This document shows positions 1 to 12,768 of a DNA stretch of 64,000 nucleotides, one piece after another. Within the stretch, counting starts at the first letter, position 1. Every line of letters starts with the position of its first letter. The position numbers and the translations under genes are program-made. Source of the stretch: Serilophus lunatus (Eukaryota; Chordata; Aves; Passeriformes; Eurylaimidae); the NCBI GenBank assembly GCA_013399895.1, contig VXBA01001882.1, positions 992,254 to 1,056,253 of the forward strand, read 5' to 3'. A model generated the notes under the pieces. That model did not search any database, was not told the DNA's origin, and worked only from the letters and a program-made list of their open reading frames with translations.

Positions 1-3000
1 GCTCTTAGAGCACTGCTGAAAACCTGCAGAGGGAAAGTCAGTTGGCCTCTTGTGAAGTGTCCATGCAGAGTTCAAGAAATCAGTAAGAAATATCAAGGTT
101 TTTCTCTCATTTGTCATTCAGACTGCTGAGCACTCTTCTGAGTACAAGAACATAACGGGCCAGGACTGCTGCTCTGTGTCTTTTACATTTCAGTTCAGTA
201 ATTAAAGCAGTGACTTGAGAAGTGAAAATCCTGAAAACAGAGCACTGAATATTCTGCAAGGTAGTCTCCTGCACCAGCTTGTTTTGTCCCCCTCCTGTTG
301 AAAATAAAACACAGTGTAAGTCAAGAAAGCAGGACCTAGATGTCAAGAAGACCAGGCAACAGCTTTCCTGTTTGAATGGATTTGCTGAAATCAGGAATGC
401 TGTTTATATAACAAAATCTGAATTGTGCCCTGTAAATATAATGAGTCTTGTATCATAAATGACAACTCTGTGGCAGATCTAATGCAGTGGGAGCTGCTCA
501 GCTCCCAGGTAACTGTGAGCTTCCACTTCTGCAGGCAGAGCTGCTCTGCTGTCAGTGCATGTCATTCCCATGTCAGCCAGCTGAAGAAATACCTTGGATG
601 TGCCACACTGCCAGTTGGAGTGCAAGAATACTTTCTTCTCATAAAATTAGAATGTCAGACTAAAACAAATATAGTTGTAGCATTGTTTGGAATCCATTCC
701 AAAATGAGCAGATGTAATTACATCCACCTGCAAGAATACTGTACCAGCCTGGTATGGAGAGGTTTCTGCTCAGCACTACTACTGTGCCAGGTGAGTATAA
801 CAAAAAGCAGAAGAGCAGGACTGGTGTTATACATCAGGCACTGGAAATATTGCTTCAGATGTCCAAACTCAATCTCATTAAGTGCCACCACACCTGATAA
901 CCACAACACATTCAGTGCCATTCTGCTTTTTTAAATCCCATCAGTTTACTAACACCATTTTAACCATCACTTATTCTTCTGCCTTATCTCAGGATGTCTG
1001 CTGGGCCCTCATACATTACAGTTGTTTAACTTTTTAGAGGCTGATGAAGAAAATTAGTCCTTTCTATTCTTCAAAGCAGCTACCTTTCTTTATCATGCTG
1101 CATAAACCTTTTACTTCTCTTAGCTACGAATGATAAGCCAGGTAACCCATTTTTTAATGAAGTTCATCCCAACAGTCACAGAAAGCTGTCAGAGTTATTG
1201 CAAAAAAATCTGTGTTTTTGCACAAGAGAAAAACTCCTGTAATGTAAGTTCAAGGCTCCACAAAGCATGGGCCCAGAACCAAAGTTCTTGGTGGACAAAT
1301 GTTACTTATTAAATTGTTTTGCAAAAGCTGAAAAGGCAGTGAGAGAGCATCGTTACTCATTGCAGTGATGCCCATTTTAATGTTGGCAGTTTCTCTGGGA
1401 ATTTTGCCAGAGATGGGTGCCCATCTGGCTACAAAGCACCCTTAGGCAGGTTACAGGAGCTCATTTCACTCCTCCTATTCCGTGCAGCTGAAGAACTACA
1501 GTTAGAAATCCAGGGAACATTCAGGCCAAACAGAAGGGCATGCTATGATTAATAGGTAGTCTAGGTTGTTGTTCAGTTTTTGAGATCCTAAATCTAATTT
1601 TAGGCAAGATATAAAGAGATTAAATTTCTTTAATTCTTAAAGGAGAAGAACCCTTTATAAAACTATTTCCTTTATACACAAAGCCCTATTGTTTGGACAG
1701 GAAAAAAAATTGCAGAGAATTTAACTTTAAAACAAAGAACCGCAGGAAAATCTGTTGCTTTACCTCCACAGACACAGTATGTACATTTTCACTTGTGAAC
1801 TCTAACTACCCGTGTATTTTGACTTGATCTTTGAAATACTTAATTTTATTTTTTTAGATTTTATGTTTACATCACTTTAGCATTAACCAAACCATTCGAG
1901 TCCCAGTGCTGTCAGAGCTTAACTTGGCCAGTGTAATTACAGATTTGTCATCAATGCAGTTTGAATTCAGAAAAGTTACACAATCTCAAAAGTAAATTAT
2001 TTAAATGCATGCATACTTATACATCCTTCATACTAATTAATAAAGTATCAGAAGGTGTCTCAGAGCACTAATTGATTTCTATTTTTAAAGACAATGTTTA
2101 TGCATCTGAATATATATATTACCTATATATATAGCTTATGTATCTATAGATAAGATAATGTATATAACTAAATCTTTGTTTTTCTTGAATCAGCCTGTTG
2201 CCACCTTTTAACTGTTCATAACTTCATCCTGAGTGCTGCTAGTTCATGATTCTGGTGCAAAGCCATAAAAGGATTGATGTTTTTCTACTGTGTAGGAGTT
2301 ACCAACATATGATAATATATTGGGTATCTGACCATCAGACAGGGAATCATTCTAGCCCCACAAAAGTTCTTCTGCCTTCATTTTTATTTCCTATCCATCA
2401 TGAACTATTCAAGAAGTTAAAAGAAAGAGTGTCAAACCAAAAGACACACGAGTGCTCAAATGAAATCAGAAGCACTTGTTGCCATCTTTCTCTGTTTCTG
2501 TACTGGACAAATTATGTTCCTGTTACTCCAAAGGTAACTTGCTGATTTCTGTCATTCATTAGAGATCACTGTCACTGCTGGACGGAGTGGCTTTCCAGAA
2601 GAACCAAGCAGACCTTACTGGGTTCTTGTAGGTCACAATGTTGTATCCAGCATTCTCCAGCAATCTCACAGTGGGCATGCCTATCTTTACAGCATGTAAA
2701 AAGCAATCTAACTGAAAGACATTTCCAAGAAGCAGAACTTACATTACAGAAATTACATCCTTTAGATGAGCCAAAATTGGAAAGTATAAAATACATCCTT
2801 TTATTCAAGTCAATAGTCACAAATGTGCGTATTTTACCCCCATGGAGTGCCTCAGTGCCCAAGAAAAGGAAGAAAATGCAGTGCTTGGTCTGAAAAAGAA
2901 AATTAAGTGCTGGATGTGAAGAATTATCTCTGCACCACAGTCCAGTGCTCCTACACTTTTGAAGGTAGCTGGGCAGGTGACATACTACAGCTATTTCATT

Positions 3001-6000
3001 TAAATTCAGCACAGCTGAAGTGCCCTTCATCAGCTACTGGTTATGGGAATAGAGTGAGTTGGCAGCTCAGATCCCACTCCTTTCCCTGTGGCTAGGACCA
3101 TGGCATCAAGCTACGCCAGGAGAAGAAGATATCGTTATTAGCAGATGCCTTGCTGTGTTATCTATAGATGAGGATCAATACCCTTAGTGTGCTTGGTACA
3201 CAATGAATACACAAAGATTAAAAACAAAAGACTTTCAGAATTTGCTTATGCGTAACAGATTCCCAGGCAGACAGACAAAAGAAGTGCTTGTCCTCCCTTG
3301 AAATATTGGCTATGTGCTCATTTAATTACTATGTAATCATTTTTAATGACAATTAGAAATGTGGGTTTACTCTTATTCACTGAAATAATTTCTGCTACTA
3401 CTGATCTAAACAAAGAGAAGAAATAAAAGAAGCAAACACATACTGAAAATTGGTGTCTATTTTTTAACATTTTTTCTACTCAAACACAACTTGTGGCTCC
3501 ATATGCAAAAAAATTTTGACCATGAGATAATTTTTGTCATCCCTACATCAGGTTTTTAATATGATAGCCTTCATAGTTTCTAGTAATAAATACTGAATTA
3601 TCATTCTCCAAACCTTTTTATGGTAGGTACTGCCAATAACAATTAAGTTGATAGTGACTTCTAAATAAGTGACTGTCCAGATCTATTGACCCAAGAGTTA
3701 AATATTAACTGAGGAGATACCAAGGTCAATATTCTTCTAGAACACGAATAAATCCTAGTGTTCTTCATGATAAAAAAGGTGTACCTAATACCACATGTAC
3801 TGAAATCTGTTGCCCTAATCTCCAATCTCTCTGCTAGTCAAATAAAGGATGTTCAGAACAGAGGGAATCTTTGTCATAGGTGAGAATAAAGAGGGAAAGG
3901 TGCAGTCAAACAGTCCAGAGTTCATTTTCCATTGTGTTCTTTAAAATAAGCTGTCTGTTGTTCTAAAATACGCCAGAAAAAAGTTTCAATTTGTATCTGG
4001 CACAATATGGAGAGAACCGCTAGGTGCTTACCTCAGCTGCAGAGGTTGCTCTTCCAGATTCATATTCTCTATGATTCTTCATCCAAATTTAGGTGAAACC
4101 ATAAGGAGTATTAGTTTTCTGGCTTACACAAATGAGCTGAGGAACCCATCTCATTTTTATCTGAGCATCAACTGAATAACTGGAAATTTTCTATGATAAA
4201 CATTTATGAGAGTACATGTCTTCATATATGAGAAGAGCTGAAAATGGATAATGAGAGCAATTTTTGTTGCAAAGATCTCCTACTTGTTTTCAGTTAAAAG
4301 AAAACAAGTAACAAAGAATTCACTAACCAAAAACCCCTAAATTTTAATACCCAATTAATAACTGTATTTACTTTGCAGGTAGTCAGAAATGTTGAAGTTG
4401 GCCTAAGTTAGATACTACTATTTATATTTCTATCATCTGAATTATCTGCATGTGTGGTCACAGTAGCAGTTTATTATTGCCCAGCTGCAGCTCTTTCAGA
4501 CTCAATAGGATTTATTGTGTGGCAAAACATTCAAATCAGCAAAAAGAAATACAGTTTAGTGCCTGAGTGACGCACATAGTCACTCAGCAGATCAGGAGGA
4601 AGGGCAAGAATCAAATGAGGACTTCCACGTTCATAGATGGAATATTTATCCACAAACTGTTTAAAGTAAAGGCTAGGGTTATAAAGTATCCAATAAAAGA
4701 CTTTACTATGCATAAAGTTTAATTCTTACCCAAGGTCAGAATTAGAAGGCAAAACAAAATTTCATTTTTAAGTCTAAACAGCCCTAAAGCAGCCCTAAGC
4801 AGCCACTTACTTAGTTACTGTTAGGAGATCAAAGTGATCAGCACAATTGCACTGCGAGAATCAAAGTGATTAACATATCTTTATTTGATTGATTAAGCAT
4901 GATAAAGAGATACTTCCACAGATAAACTGTATTACCATGTTAAGCATAAGACTAAGAGAGCAGCAAAACCATCTTACTCATACTTTGTGCTTGAGGAGCA
5001 AATGACCTGTGGATAAATGTGACCACAATAACTTTAGTGCATAGACCACAAGCTGTGTTTTGCATATTGATGCAAGGATGAAAAATGTAACAGTGGAAGG
5101 ATAAGTAGTATGAGTTAGCATTCAGGGTGGGAAATCCCATTCCAAGAGCAGGAAATGTACATTCAAAACTCTGTGTGTACATATCTTGGTAATTTTATGT
5201 GTTTTTATTTAGGCCTAACAAGACTCAATGCAGATTTTTCTAATTTTTCACGCACATGGTAGGATTTAAACTCGTATTAACAAGCATTTTTGTTTTGGAG
5301 GGTTTTTTTTCCCATGTGTGTTCATTAATCCACTGTTTTTCCTTTCAATTTCTTTGGAATGAGGGCTATGGAGTAAATTCAGATAAAGAGAATTTTTGAC
5401 CAGACTGGAGTTTACAACCTGAATGTCAAAGTGCATGATCCAATATCAGTTAAAGGAATTTTCAAATACTTGCTTGTACTGTTCTATTTTCTACTATGTA
5501 TTTACAATGTTAAGAATACATCTCATTATTTATTTTTCCAGTGGTTGACACTATCCATGGGGGAAAAAGAGTGAGAATTTTTTTCTTATTTGCTCACTCT
5601 GCTTCTGATATTTAAATGCAAATTACCTAGGGTTAGCAGAATTGTTATTCTTATCTCCCTGAACCTTGTCTTTCTTGTATCTCTCATTTGTTCTGTTTTA
5701 ATATCTGTGAACTGTCTTTTTTAATTCCTACAGGCAATTCTGTTCTAAGATGTACAGTAGAAAATGTTCTCTTCTTTCAAGTGGTAGAGCCATTCATTTA
5801 CTATTCAAGTCTCATGCTGCTGGAAACTATGGAAAATAATCAGATGATTTGTTTATATATCACTGTTTTTCTAAAGTTCAAACCATTATAATATGAAAAT
5901 CCTATCCAGTATTCACAGAGAAAAATGTCAAACAGAAAGTATGGACATATCAGGTATTCAGATGACTGAATCTCAAAAAATATTGTACTAGGAGAAGGGA

Positions 6001-6530
6001 ATAAAAGCAATTTTGTAGCTAAATATTTCAGAAAATGTAGACAATGAACAGCAGGCAAAGTTCTCTTATACACATAACGTTTTTTTCTTATGTAAAATCC
6101 GAAATTGAAAGACTGTGGCCGAGAAACAAGACAATGTCATAAAAATTGTTTGGTTCACTTTTTGACTTAGGAATATATTGCCATAACTAAATTTCAATTT
6201 CCAGTGAGAAGATTTTATTGAAAACTGACATTTCTGAACATTTGCATGATGGAAAATAAGCTAGCAATAACACCACAAGGGCATGAGCCTGATGATAGAT
6301 TCTTATGAGTATGTCCAGATTGCTTTATAAAACGTTTAAGAAAACTGTAGCTAAAACTAAACAGATGATTCTTCTTATTACAGACAACACAAATTTAGGA
6401 AATAAATACTGGCCTTTAGTTATTTTCTGCTGGTTTCATTCTCTTAATTAAATTTAGTGTTTGTGAAAAATCCTAAATTGGCAAAATCCGTGCATAGGCA
6501 CAAAAATACCTTTCTGCTGTGACCTAGCAG
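1..6530. other. AT-rich non-coding stretch, no gene recognised
   Basis: No frame here resembles a known protein and none is longer than about 170 codons. A short TA-rich microsatellite lies near 2,108-2,135. I see no LINE tail, LTR ends or RNA gene. From knowledge of vertebrate gene order, this is probably the intergenic side upstream of MAGI2. Confidence 0.6.
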
Positions 6531-6534
6531 ATCT

Positions 6535-6637
6535 TCCTGCTCAGGTTTTGGATAGGTGGCCCTGCTTGAGCAGGATTGTTAGATCAGGTGACCTCCAGAA
6601 GTCTCGTCCAAGTTCAACAATTCTGGGACTCTGTGGA
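6535..6637 (+). mobile_element. CR1 LINE 3' end fragment, plus strand
   Basis: The segment reads as the CR1 3' terminus: ...TTAGATCAGGTGACCTCCAGAAGTC..., then CCAAGTTCAACAATTCTGGGACTCTGTGG, a degenerate form of the usual tail with its final 8-bp repeats. Only about 100 bp remain. The left edge is uncertain. Confidence 0.75.
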
Positions 6638-9600
6638 TGGGAATAAATGTGTTGGCAACTTTCTGAGAAAGGTATCTGTCCACTGTGATCTTCTCCAAGC
6701 CTATTAGGGTTTGTTATTGAGGATCACAAAACTGCCAAGAGAAAGTAACAAATTTCACTCCACTACTACCTGTCAGGTTTAGACCTCAGTTACATTTAAG
6801 CACATGACTAACTTCAATATATAAGTAGTACCATTAAATCAAGCCTACAAGGGTTTTCCTTATTTCTGTAATAGGCTATCTACATCCTTAAGATTATGCA
6901 TGTGCATTTGTGTTTTGACTTAGGACTCAGCCTTGTCCTGAGTTTCCTTCCAGCTGAGCCCCAGCCCCGGATCAGGCACTGGCCATTCGGGGCAGTCAAG
7001 TACCAGTGTCAAGTCCCCCTTATTTCTTCCAATTATATTTTTAGGTCGTTTCCTTTCTTTTAATATTTGTCAGTGCTCAAACTGCAATATCTTTCTAAGC
7101 AGGTATTCCCTTCAGTGTAATGCTGTTAAGTGCTGCCCTGGAGAGTTTCATTCTTCACTGCTATTCCAGGCTTATTGCAAGCAGAGCCTTGCAGCTAAGC
7201 AGAGTGCTGACCTCTGGACTCTGGACAAGGTTTTTTTTAATCATCAGCTTGTGTGGGGATATTCTTTGTAAGGTCAACATTTCTGCCTATGGCTAGGAAA
7301 AAATCCTTAGATGTTATTTAAAATCCTTCCATCAGCTTCTTTCTCCTATAGGTTCAGGGATAAACTTTTCAGCTCGGTTCCTCTAAAAGGCGCATCATTT
7401 GATTTACATGTGAAAAAGGAAATTTGAGTCATTTGTCATTACATATTCATGTAGGGATTAATAGCTCTGTAGAGGGATTAATTAGAGAGCTAAGGGAGAT
7501 GCCACTTGTGAGATACTGGAAGTTTCTTTGCACTCTGGAAATTTTGATATAAACCTGATACTCTATGGCCAGGTTTTTCTCCAGTGTTTACTGTTTTAGA
7601 ACCAGAATGTCTTCACTGACTTCTGTAACATTATAACTGACTTGCAAATAAAACAACTCAGAAAAAAAATCCTTAATTTCAGTCACACTGGAAGAATTGC
7701 CAGTTAAATTCTTTTTCACAGAATAAAGTTATATTGTAGACCTTAGTTTTGCTCTTTGTTAAGCAAGTACGCTTCAAAAAAATAAATAATAAACAACTCA
7801 AAATCTAGTATTTTCCAATCATTGCCCAATTGCTCATTTATTTCTTTAAGTAATGAAGAGCTGGGTAGCTGACAATGAAATAATGAAAAAAATATTTCAT
7901 TATTTCTCTGATGAAAAATAGCTTATGAATCATGCTGGAGCATTCTTTAGCTAGGAAAGTAGTCCTTAAATGGGCTTGGTTAAAACTAGAATCTGACAAT
8001 CAAAAGACAATGCTCCATAAAATTTCTATATTTTTTTCACCAGGAAAATACTTAAAAGGAAGTAATAAACTTTACTTTCCTAATTTTCCAAATCCAACTT
8101 CTTGGAATTTTTTAATAATGTGAAGCAGGGAAAAAGTCAGAATCTTAACACTTCTACTGCAGGTCTTGTTTTCGTGCCAGTCTATTTTCCCAGGATTTTT
8201 GTCAGTTCTTTTAGAAACTGGCAACATTACAAAACACATCAGTGGACAGGTCAGAGTGTTTATCAGCCATATTTGGGTTCTAGATGACCTTTTCTCAGTG
8301 CCAATGATGTTGATTTTATTATTATTAGAAATTTCTGCTGCAGTGGTAAAGAGGTCACTGGTGAATTGTATGGAGAGTTTGTGTAAGAGAAAGGTTTCCT
8401 GTCTGTTTTCATTATATTTAATATAGATAGATGAGCATTGATTGTGTTCAGATCAGATTTAAGTTTTAGATGAAGCGTTAAAGTTCAGAACCTGACTTAC
8501 ATAGGTTTGGTTGTATGATGGTCAGATTTTGTGGGTTTACATTGTAAGATCTCTGCCATCCCAAATCAGTAAAATTTTGCTCTCATGATGTTCTTCCTGC
8601 ATTTGAAGTAGAACCAGAAGAATCAGGATTTTTGTTTGAACTTGTCCTGAGTATTACTCCCTTGAATAGATAGAAATTTAAATACATGTATTTCATACTT
8701 CTCGGAATTGAAATACAATTTTTAGTCTTTCAATCACCTCTAAATCCTAAACATTTGTTGTCCATTTCCAGATTCTTCTTGAGCCACACGAATGTACTTT
8801 TGGAGCCCATTATCATTTAGGCACTTCATATTCACTTGTTTTCTTCAATGATCTCAGATATGTGTTAGATTTCTGTTCTGATGTTAATATTGTGCAAGTT
8901 TCTTCGAAGACCAACTCTGATTTTTCATCATTTCTGTCCTTATGTGAGCTTTCCACAAGAAAATAAATGCCTGGCTAGTCAAGTGCGTATTAAAATAAAA
9001 TGTTAATAAAAATGAACTTTTAAACTAAAATATCTGACTTTCAGATGTCTTCTTATTCTTTTAATTTTTCTTCTCTGAAGTACCCTTTCCTGGTAATATA
9101 CCACCAATTTAGTAGTAGGCCAATTTGGTAGGCTCGAGACTCTTGGGGTTCACTGACTTTGTATTGCAAAAGAGTTCATGTAAAAGATTTCTAAGAGCAC
9201 AATTTTACAAGTTAATTCAGTCAAAAAACAAGGAAGATTAGTGTCTTCCTTCTGAAAATTGGCTTAAGAGCAGAATTCATTTTGAGAGAAAAAATATTAC
9301 TATATATTACTATAAAGAAAAATGGGTTTACAGTATTTTAATACATGACATGCATAATGATATGAATTGCCATGTCCTTTTTTATGGAAATAATGAGATC
9401 TCCAAGAGGGAGGATGACTTAAAAGAATATTTTGCAACCTCTATTCTCTCTATAAATGATAAAGTGATAGCCAAAATAAATACTACTGGAGAGTTCATTG
9501 GGATCAATATTAAGCAAAGTTAGTAGTGCTCTTATCATTATATCAGAGGGATGTTGTATTCCTGGAGCAGCAGAGAACATATTTTACAGTCGCTGCATTT

Positions 9601-10329
9601 TACGGGAACACAAGTCCAAGAAAAGAGTCATCACATTTCTACTTTGTTATGCTTTCAGCTTTAACTAGAAGGCCAGACACACAGAGACATTTTTACTATA
9701 TCTTAACTAATGCCTGTCAAGAATATTCACAAACCAGATATTTCAAAATGAAGACTTTGTAGTTTCAATGCCCCTCTCATTTCAGGTTGTTTCACAGAAT
9801 CTTGGCTATTATTTCTTGATATTCATAAAATGTTACTCTGTAATCTTGAAATTAAATGGTCAGGTGAAAGGAAAACCAGAAATTTATGTTATTAAAACTA
9901 TAATTTTTAAAATCCAAAATCAAAGCAAAATAATCTATTGAAACAAATCTGGGTTTGTCTTTGATATTTTGCATTTTTTTCTAGTCTTTTTCGAAAAGGA
10001 AATAGAATGCTAACTGTTGGAGTAATAATCTTATTAAGATTTGTCAGTCAGAACTCCTTTTTTCTTAACTTTCCATAATGCCATTCATCTGAATTAATCA
10101 ACTCACAGACTGTGGTTCTGTGTTTTAAGAAGGGCTTTTTTTTCCCCCATGAGATACAGCTAGGAAATTGGCAATTGAAAACAGATACAGAATGTATTAG
10201 CAGGATGAAGTCGGCTGCCTCAATAAACAAGTCAGATTGACACAGTAATTAGGCAAGGCTCTCAATCAGTTCCTGTATTAGATACAGCTGGTCAACTGGA
10301 TTTGAAGGGGGAAAGGGATAAACTCATGC
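6638..10329. other. AT-rich non-coding stretch with one homeodomain-type motif pair
   Basis: No coding exon or transposon end is recognisable. The only stretch that stands out is 7,430-7,500 (see the motif entry). Small open frames here are at the length expected by chance. Confidence 0.55.
7454..7482. promoter_or_regulatory. paired GGGATTAAT motifs (OTX/PITX-type)
   Basis: Two identical GGGATTAAT words start at 7,454 and 7,474, exactly 20 bp apart. GGATTA is the binding core of K50 homeodomain factors of the OTX/PITX/GSC class, and the second copy runs into ATTAATTAG, a Q50-type homeodomain core. AGCTCT and AGAGCT flank the second copy as a short inverted repeat. It is a motif match only. 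Confidence 0.3.
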
Positions 10330-12768
10330 CTGCTAGAGAGTAGCCTAGGGACGGCTACAACAGTGTTTGGAGGATGTCCTAGTGAGATCTGCCATCTCAC
10401 TTAGGGTAGGGATCCATGTGGCAGCAAAGACATGGGGGTTATTGTGCTAGAAACCATGGAAGTGCCTGACAATAGTAACACAGGAATTAGGGCTTCTTCC
10501 CCACAAAAATGTGGTGAGATCAATAGCCCAACTGATCGTATCTACACCACTGCACACAGCATGGGCAACAAACAGGAGGGGCTGGAAACCACAGCACAGC
10601 AGGAAATCTATGATACAGTCGCCATCACAGAAATGGGGTGCAGTGGATGAAGCAGCAGATGAAATATTCTATAAGCAGTTGGAAAAAGTCTCACAATCAC
10701 TAGCCCTCATTCTCATGGAGACTTCAACTTTCCAGCAATACAACACAGCAGGGATGAAACCTAGGAGGTTCTTGGAGCAAGTGGAAGATGACTCCCTGAT
10801 ACAGCTGTTGAACCAGCCAAATAAGGAAGGCTCCCTGCTGGACCTGCTGTTTGAGAACAGATAAGGGCTGGTGGGTGATGTGATGGTTGAAGACCATCTT
10901 GGGAAAAGTGATCATGAAATGATAGAGTTTTTGATTCTCAGAGAAGGATGGATGTCAGCACACCTGTCACCTTGGATCTCTACAGGGCAGTCTTTGGCCT
11001 GTTTAGGAGATGGATGAGAGAGATGAGACATGTCCCTTGGGATGCAATCATGGAGGGTAAAGTAGCCTAAGGAGGTTGGACATTCTTCAAGAAGAAAATC
11101 TTAGAGCACAGGAACAGGCTGTTCCCTGTGTTGAAGGATGACACAGTAGGGAAAAAGATCAGCCTGGCTGAACAGAGAGCTTTGTCCGGAACTCAGGGAG
11201 AAAAGAGAGTTTATGACTTTTGGAAGAAGGGACAGGCAGAAAATGAGATGTGTGGAAGCCCATTTCGAACCTAAAAGATAAGAATTTTTCTATAAATATG
11301 TCAGCACCAAAAGGAGAGCTAAGGAGAATCTCCATACTTTATCGAATGTGAGGGAAAACATAGTGACTAAAAATGAGAAAAAGTCTGAAATAATTAATGT
11401 TTCCTTGCCTGAGCCTTTAATCATCAGACTACTTGTTCTCCAGGCACCCAGCCTCATGACCTGGTAAAAGTCAGAAGGACAATACGGGGAACTACAGGCA
11501 TGTAGTTGGGGCCAGGGAAGGTTGTGGTGCAGATCATCCTGAGTGCCATCACGCAGCACATACAGAAAACCAGGAGATCCGGTCCAGCCAACATAGGTTT
11601 GTGAAAGGCAGGATCTGCTTGACCAACCTGATCTCCTTCTATGACAGGATGATTCACTTAGTGGATGAGGGAAAGACTGAAAATTTTCCACCTGGATTTC
11701 AGTAAAGCCTTTGACACCATTTCCTGCAGAATTCTCCTGGAGAAACTGGATGCTCAGAGCCAGGACAAATGTACTGTTCAATGGATAAAAACTGGCAAGG
11801 CCTAGAGAGTGGTGGTGAATAGAGTTACGTCCAGCTGGCAGATGGTCAACCAGTGGGATTCCCCAGGGTTCTGTGTTGGGGCCAGACCTGTGGAAGGTCT
11901 TTATCAATGATCTGGACAAGGGGACCATGTACTCACTCAGTTTGCAGATGACACCAAGTTGGGTGGGAGTGTTGACCTTTTGGAGGGCAGGAAGTCTCTG
12001 CAGAAGGACCTGAACAGGCTGTTTTGATGGGCTGAGGCCAATTGTGTGAGGTTCAACAAGGTCAAGTTCCGGGTCTTGCACCTGGATCACAGCAACACAT
12101 GCAGTGCATTAGGCTGGGGGCAGAGTGACTGGAAAGATTTACAGAGGAAAAAGACCTGTGGGTGCTGGTTGACTGTGGCTGAACATGACTCAGTGAACAT
12201 GACCCAGATGGCCAAGGCAGCCAATGGCAAAAGAAAAAGTAAAAAAAAGAAAAAGTAATAGTGAGGCCACACCTCAATCCCATTTTGTGCCCCTCACTAA
12301 AAAAACATTAAGTGTGTCCAAAGAAGGGCAACAGAGCTGGTGAAGGATCTAAAGCATAAGTTTGATGAGGAGCAGCTGAGGGAGCCACAGGTGTTTAACC
12401 AAGAGAAAAGCTCAAAGGGCACATTATCATTCTACAATGACCTGAAAGGAAGTTATACCCAAGGGGGTATTGGCCTCCTGTCTCAAATAACAAGATAGAA
12501 CAAGAGGAAATGGCCTCCAGTTGTGCCAAAGGAGGTTTAGATTGCATACTAGGAAAAATTACTTCCCCAAAAGTGTTGTCAAGCACTGGGAACAGGCTAC
12601 CCTGGAACATGGTGAAGTTACCATCTGTGGAGGCATTTAAAAGATATGTAGATGTGGAACTTCGAGGTCTAGTTTAGATGTGGACTTTTAAGTGCTGGGT
12701 TAACAGTAGGACTTGAGAATTTTAAAGGTCTTTTCCAACCTGAACAATTCTATAATTCTATGATACCT
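10330..12768 (+). mobile_element. CR1 LINE with decayed ORF2, plus strand
   Basis: This is the longest CR1 here. Its 5' part matches the start of the CR1 endonuclease domain (MGNKQEGLE...VAITE, about 10,560-10,640). A large internal deletion brings this close to the C-terminal endonuclease block (LLDLLFENR near 10,835-10,860). Reverse-transcriptase remnants follow: FINDLDKG at 11,900-11,923 and the catalytic FADDTKLGG at 11,941-11,967. These two lie in different frames, which shows a frameshift. The 3'UTR ends in ATTCTATAATTCTATGAT at about 12,750-12,767. Many stops make it inactive. The 5' edge is approximate. Confidence 0.9.

Noticed and set aside
10432..12258. Open frames of 60-266 codons at 10.4-12.3 kb as separate genes
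   Set aside because: The plus-strand ones are remnants of CR1 endonuclease/reverse transcriptase; the minus-strand ones are their shadows.
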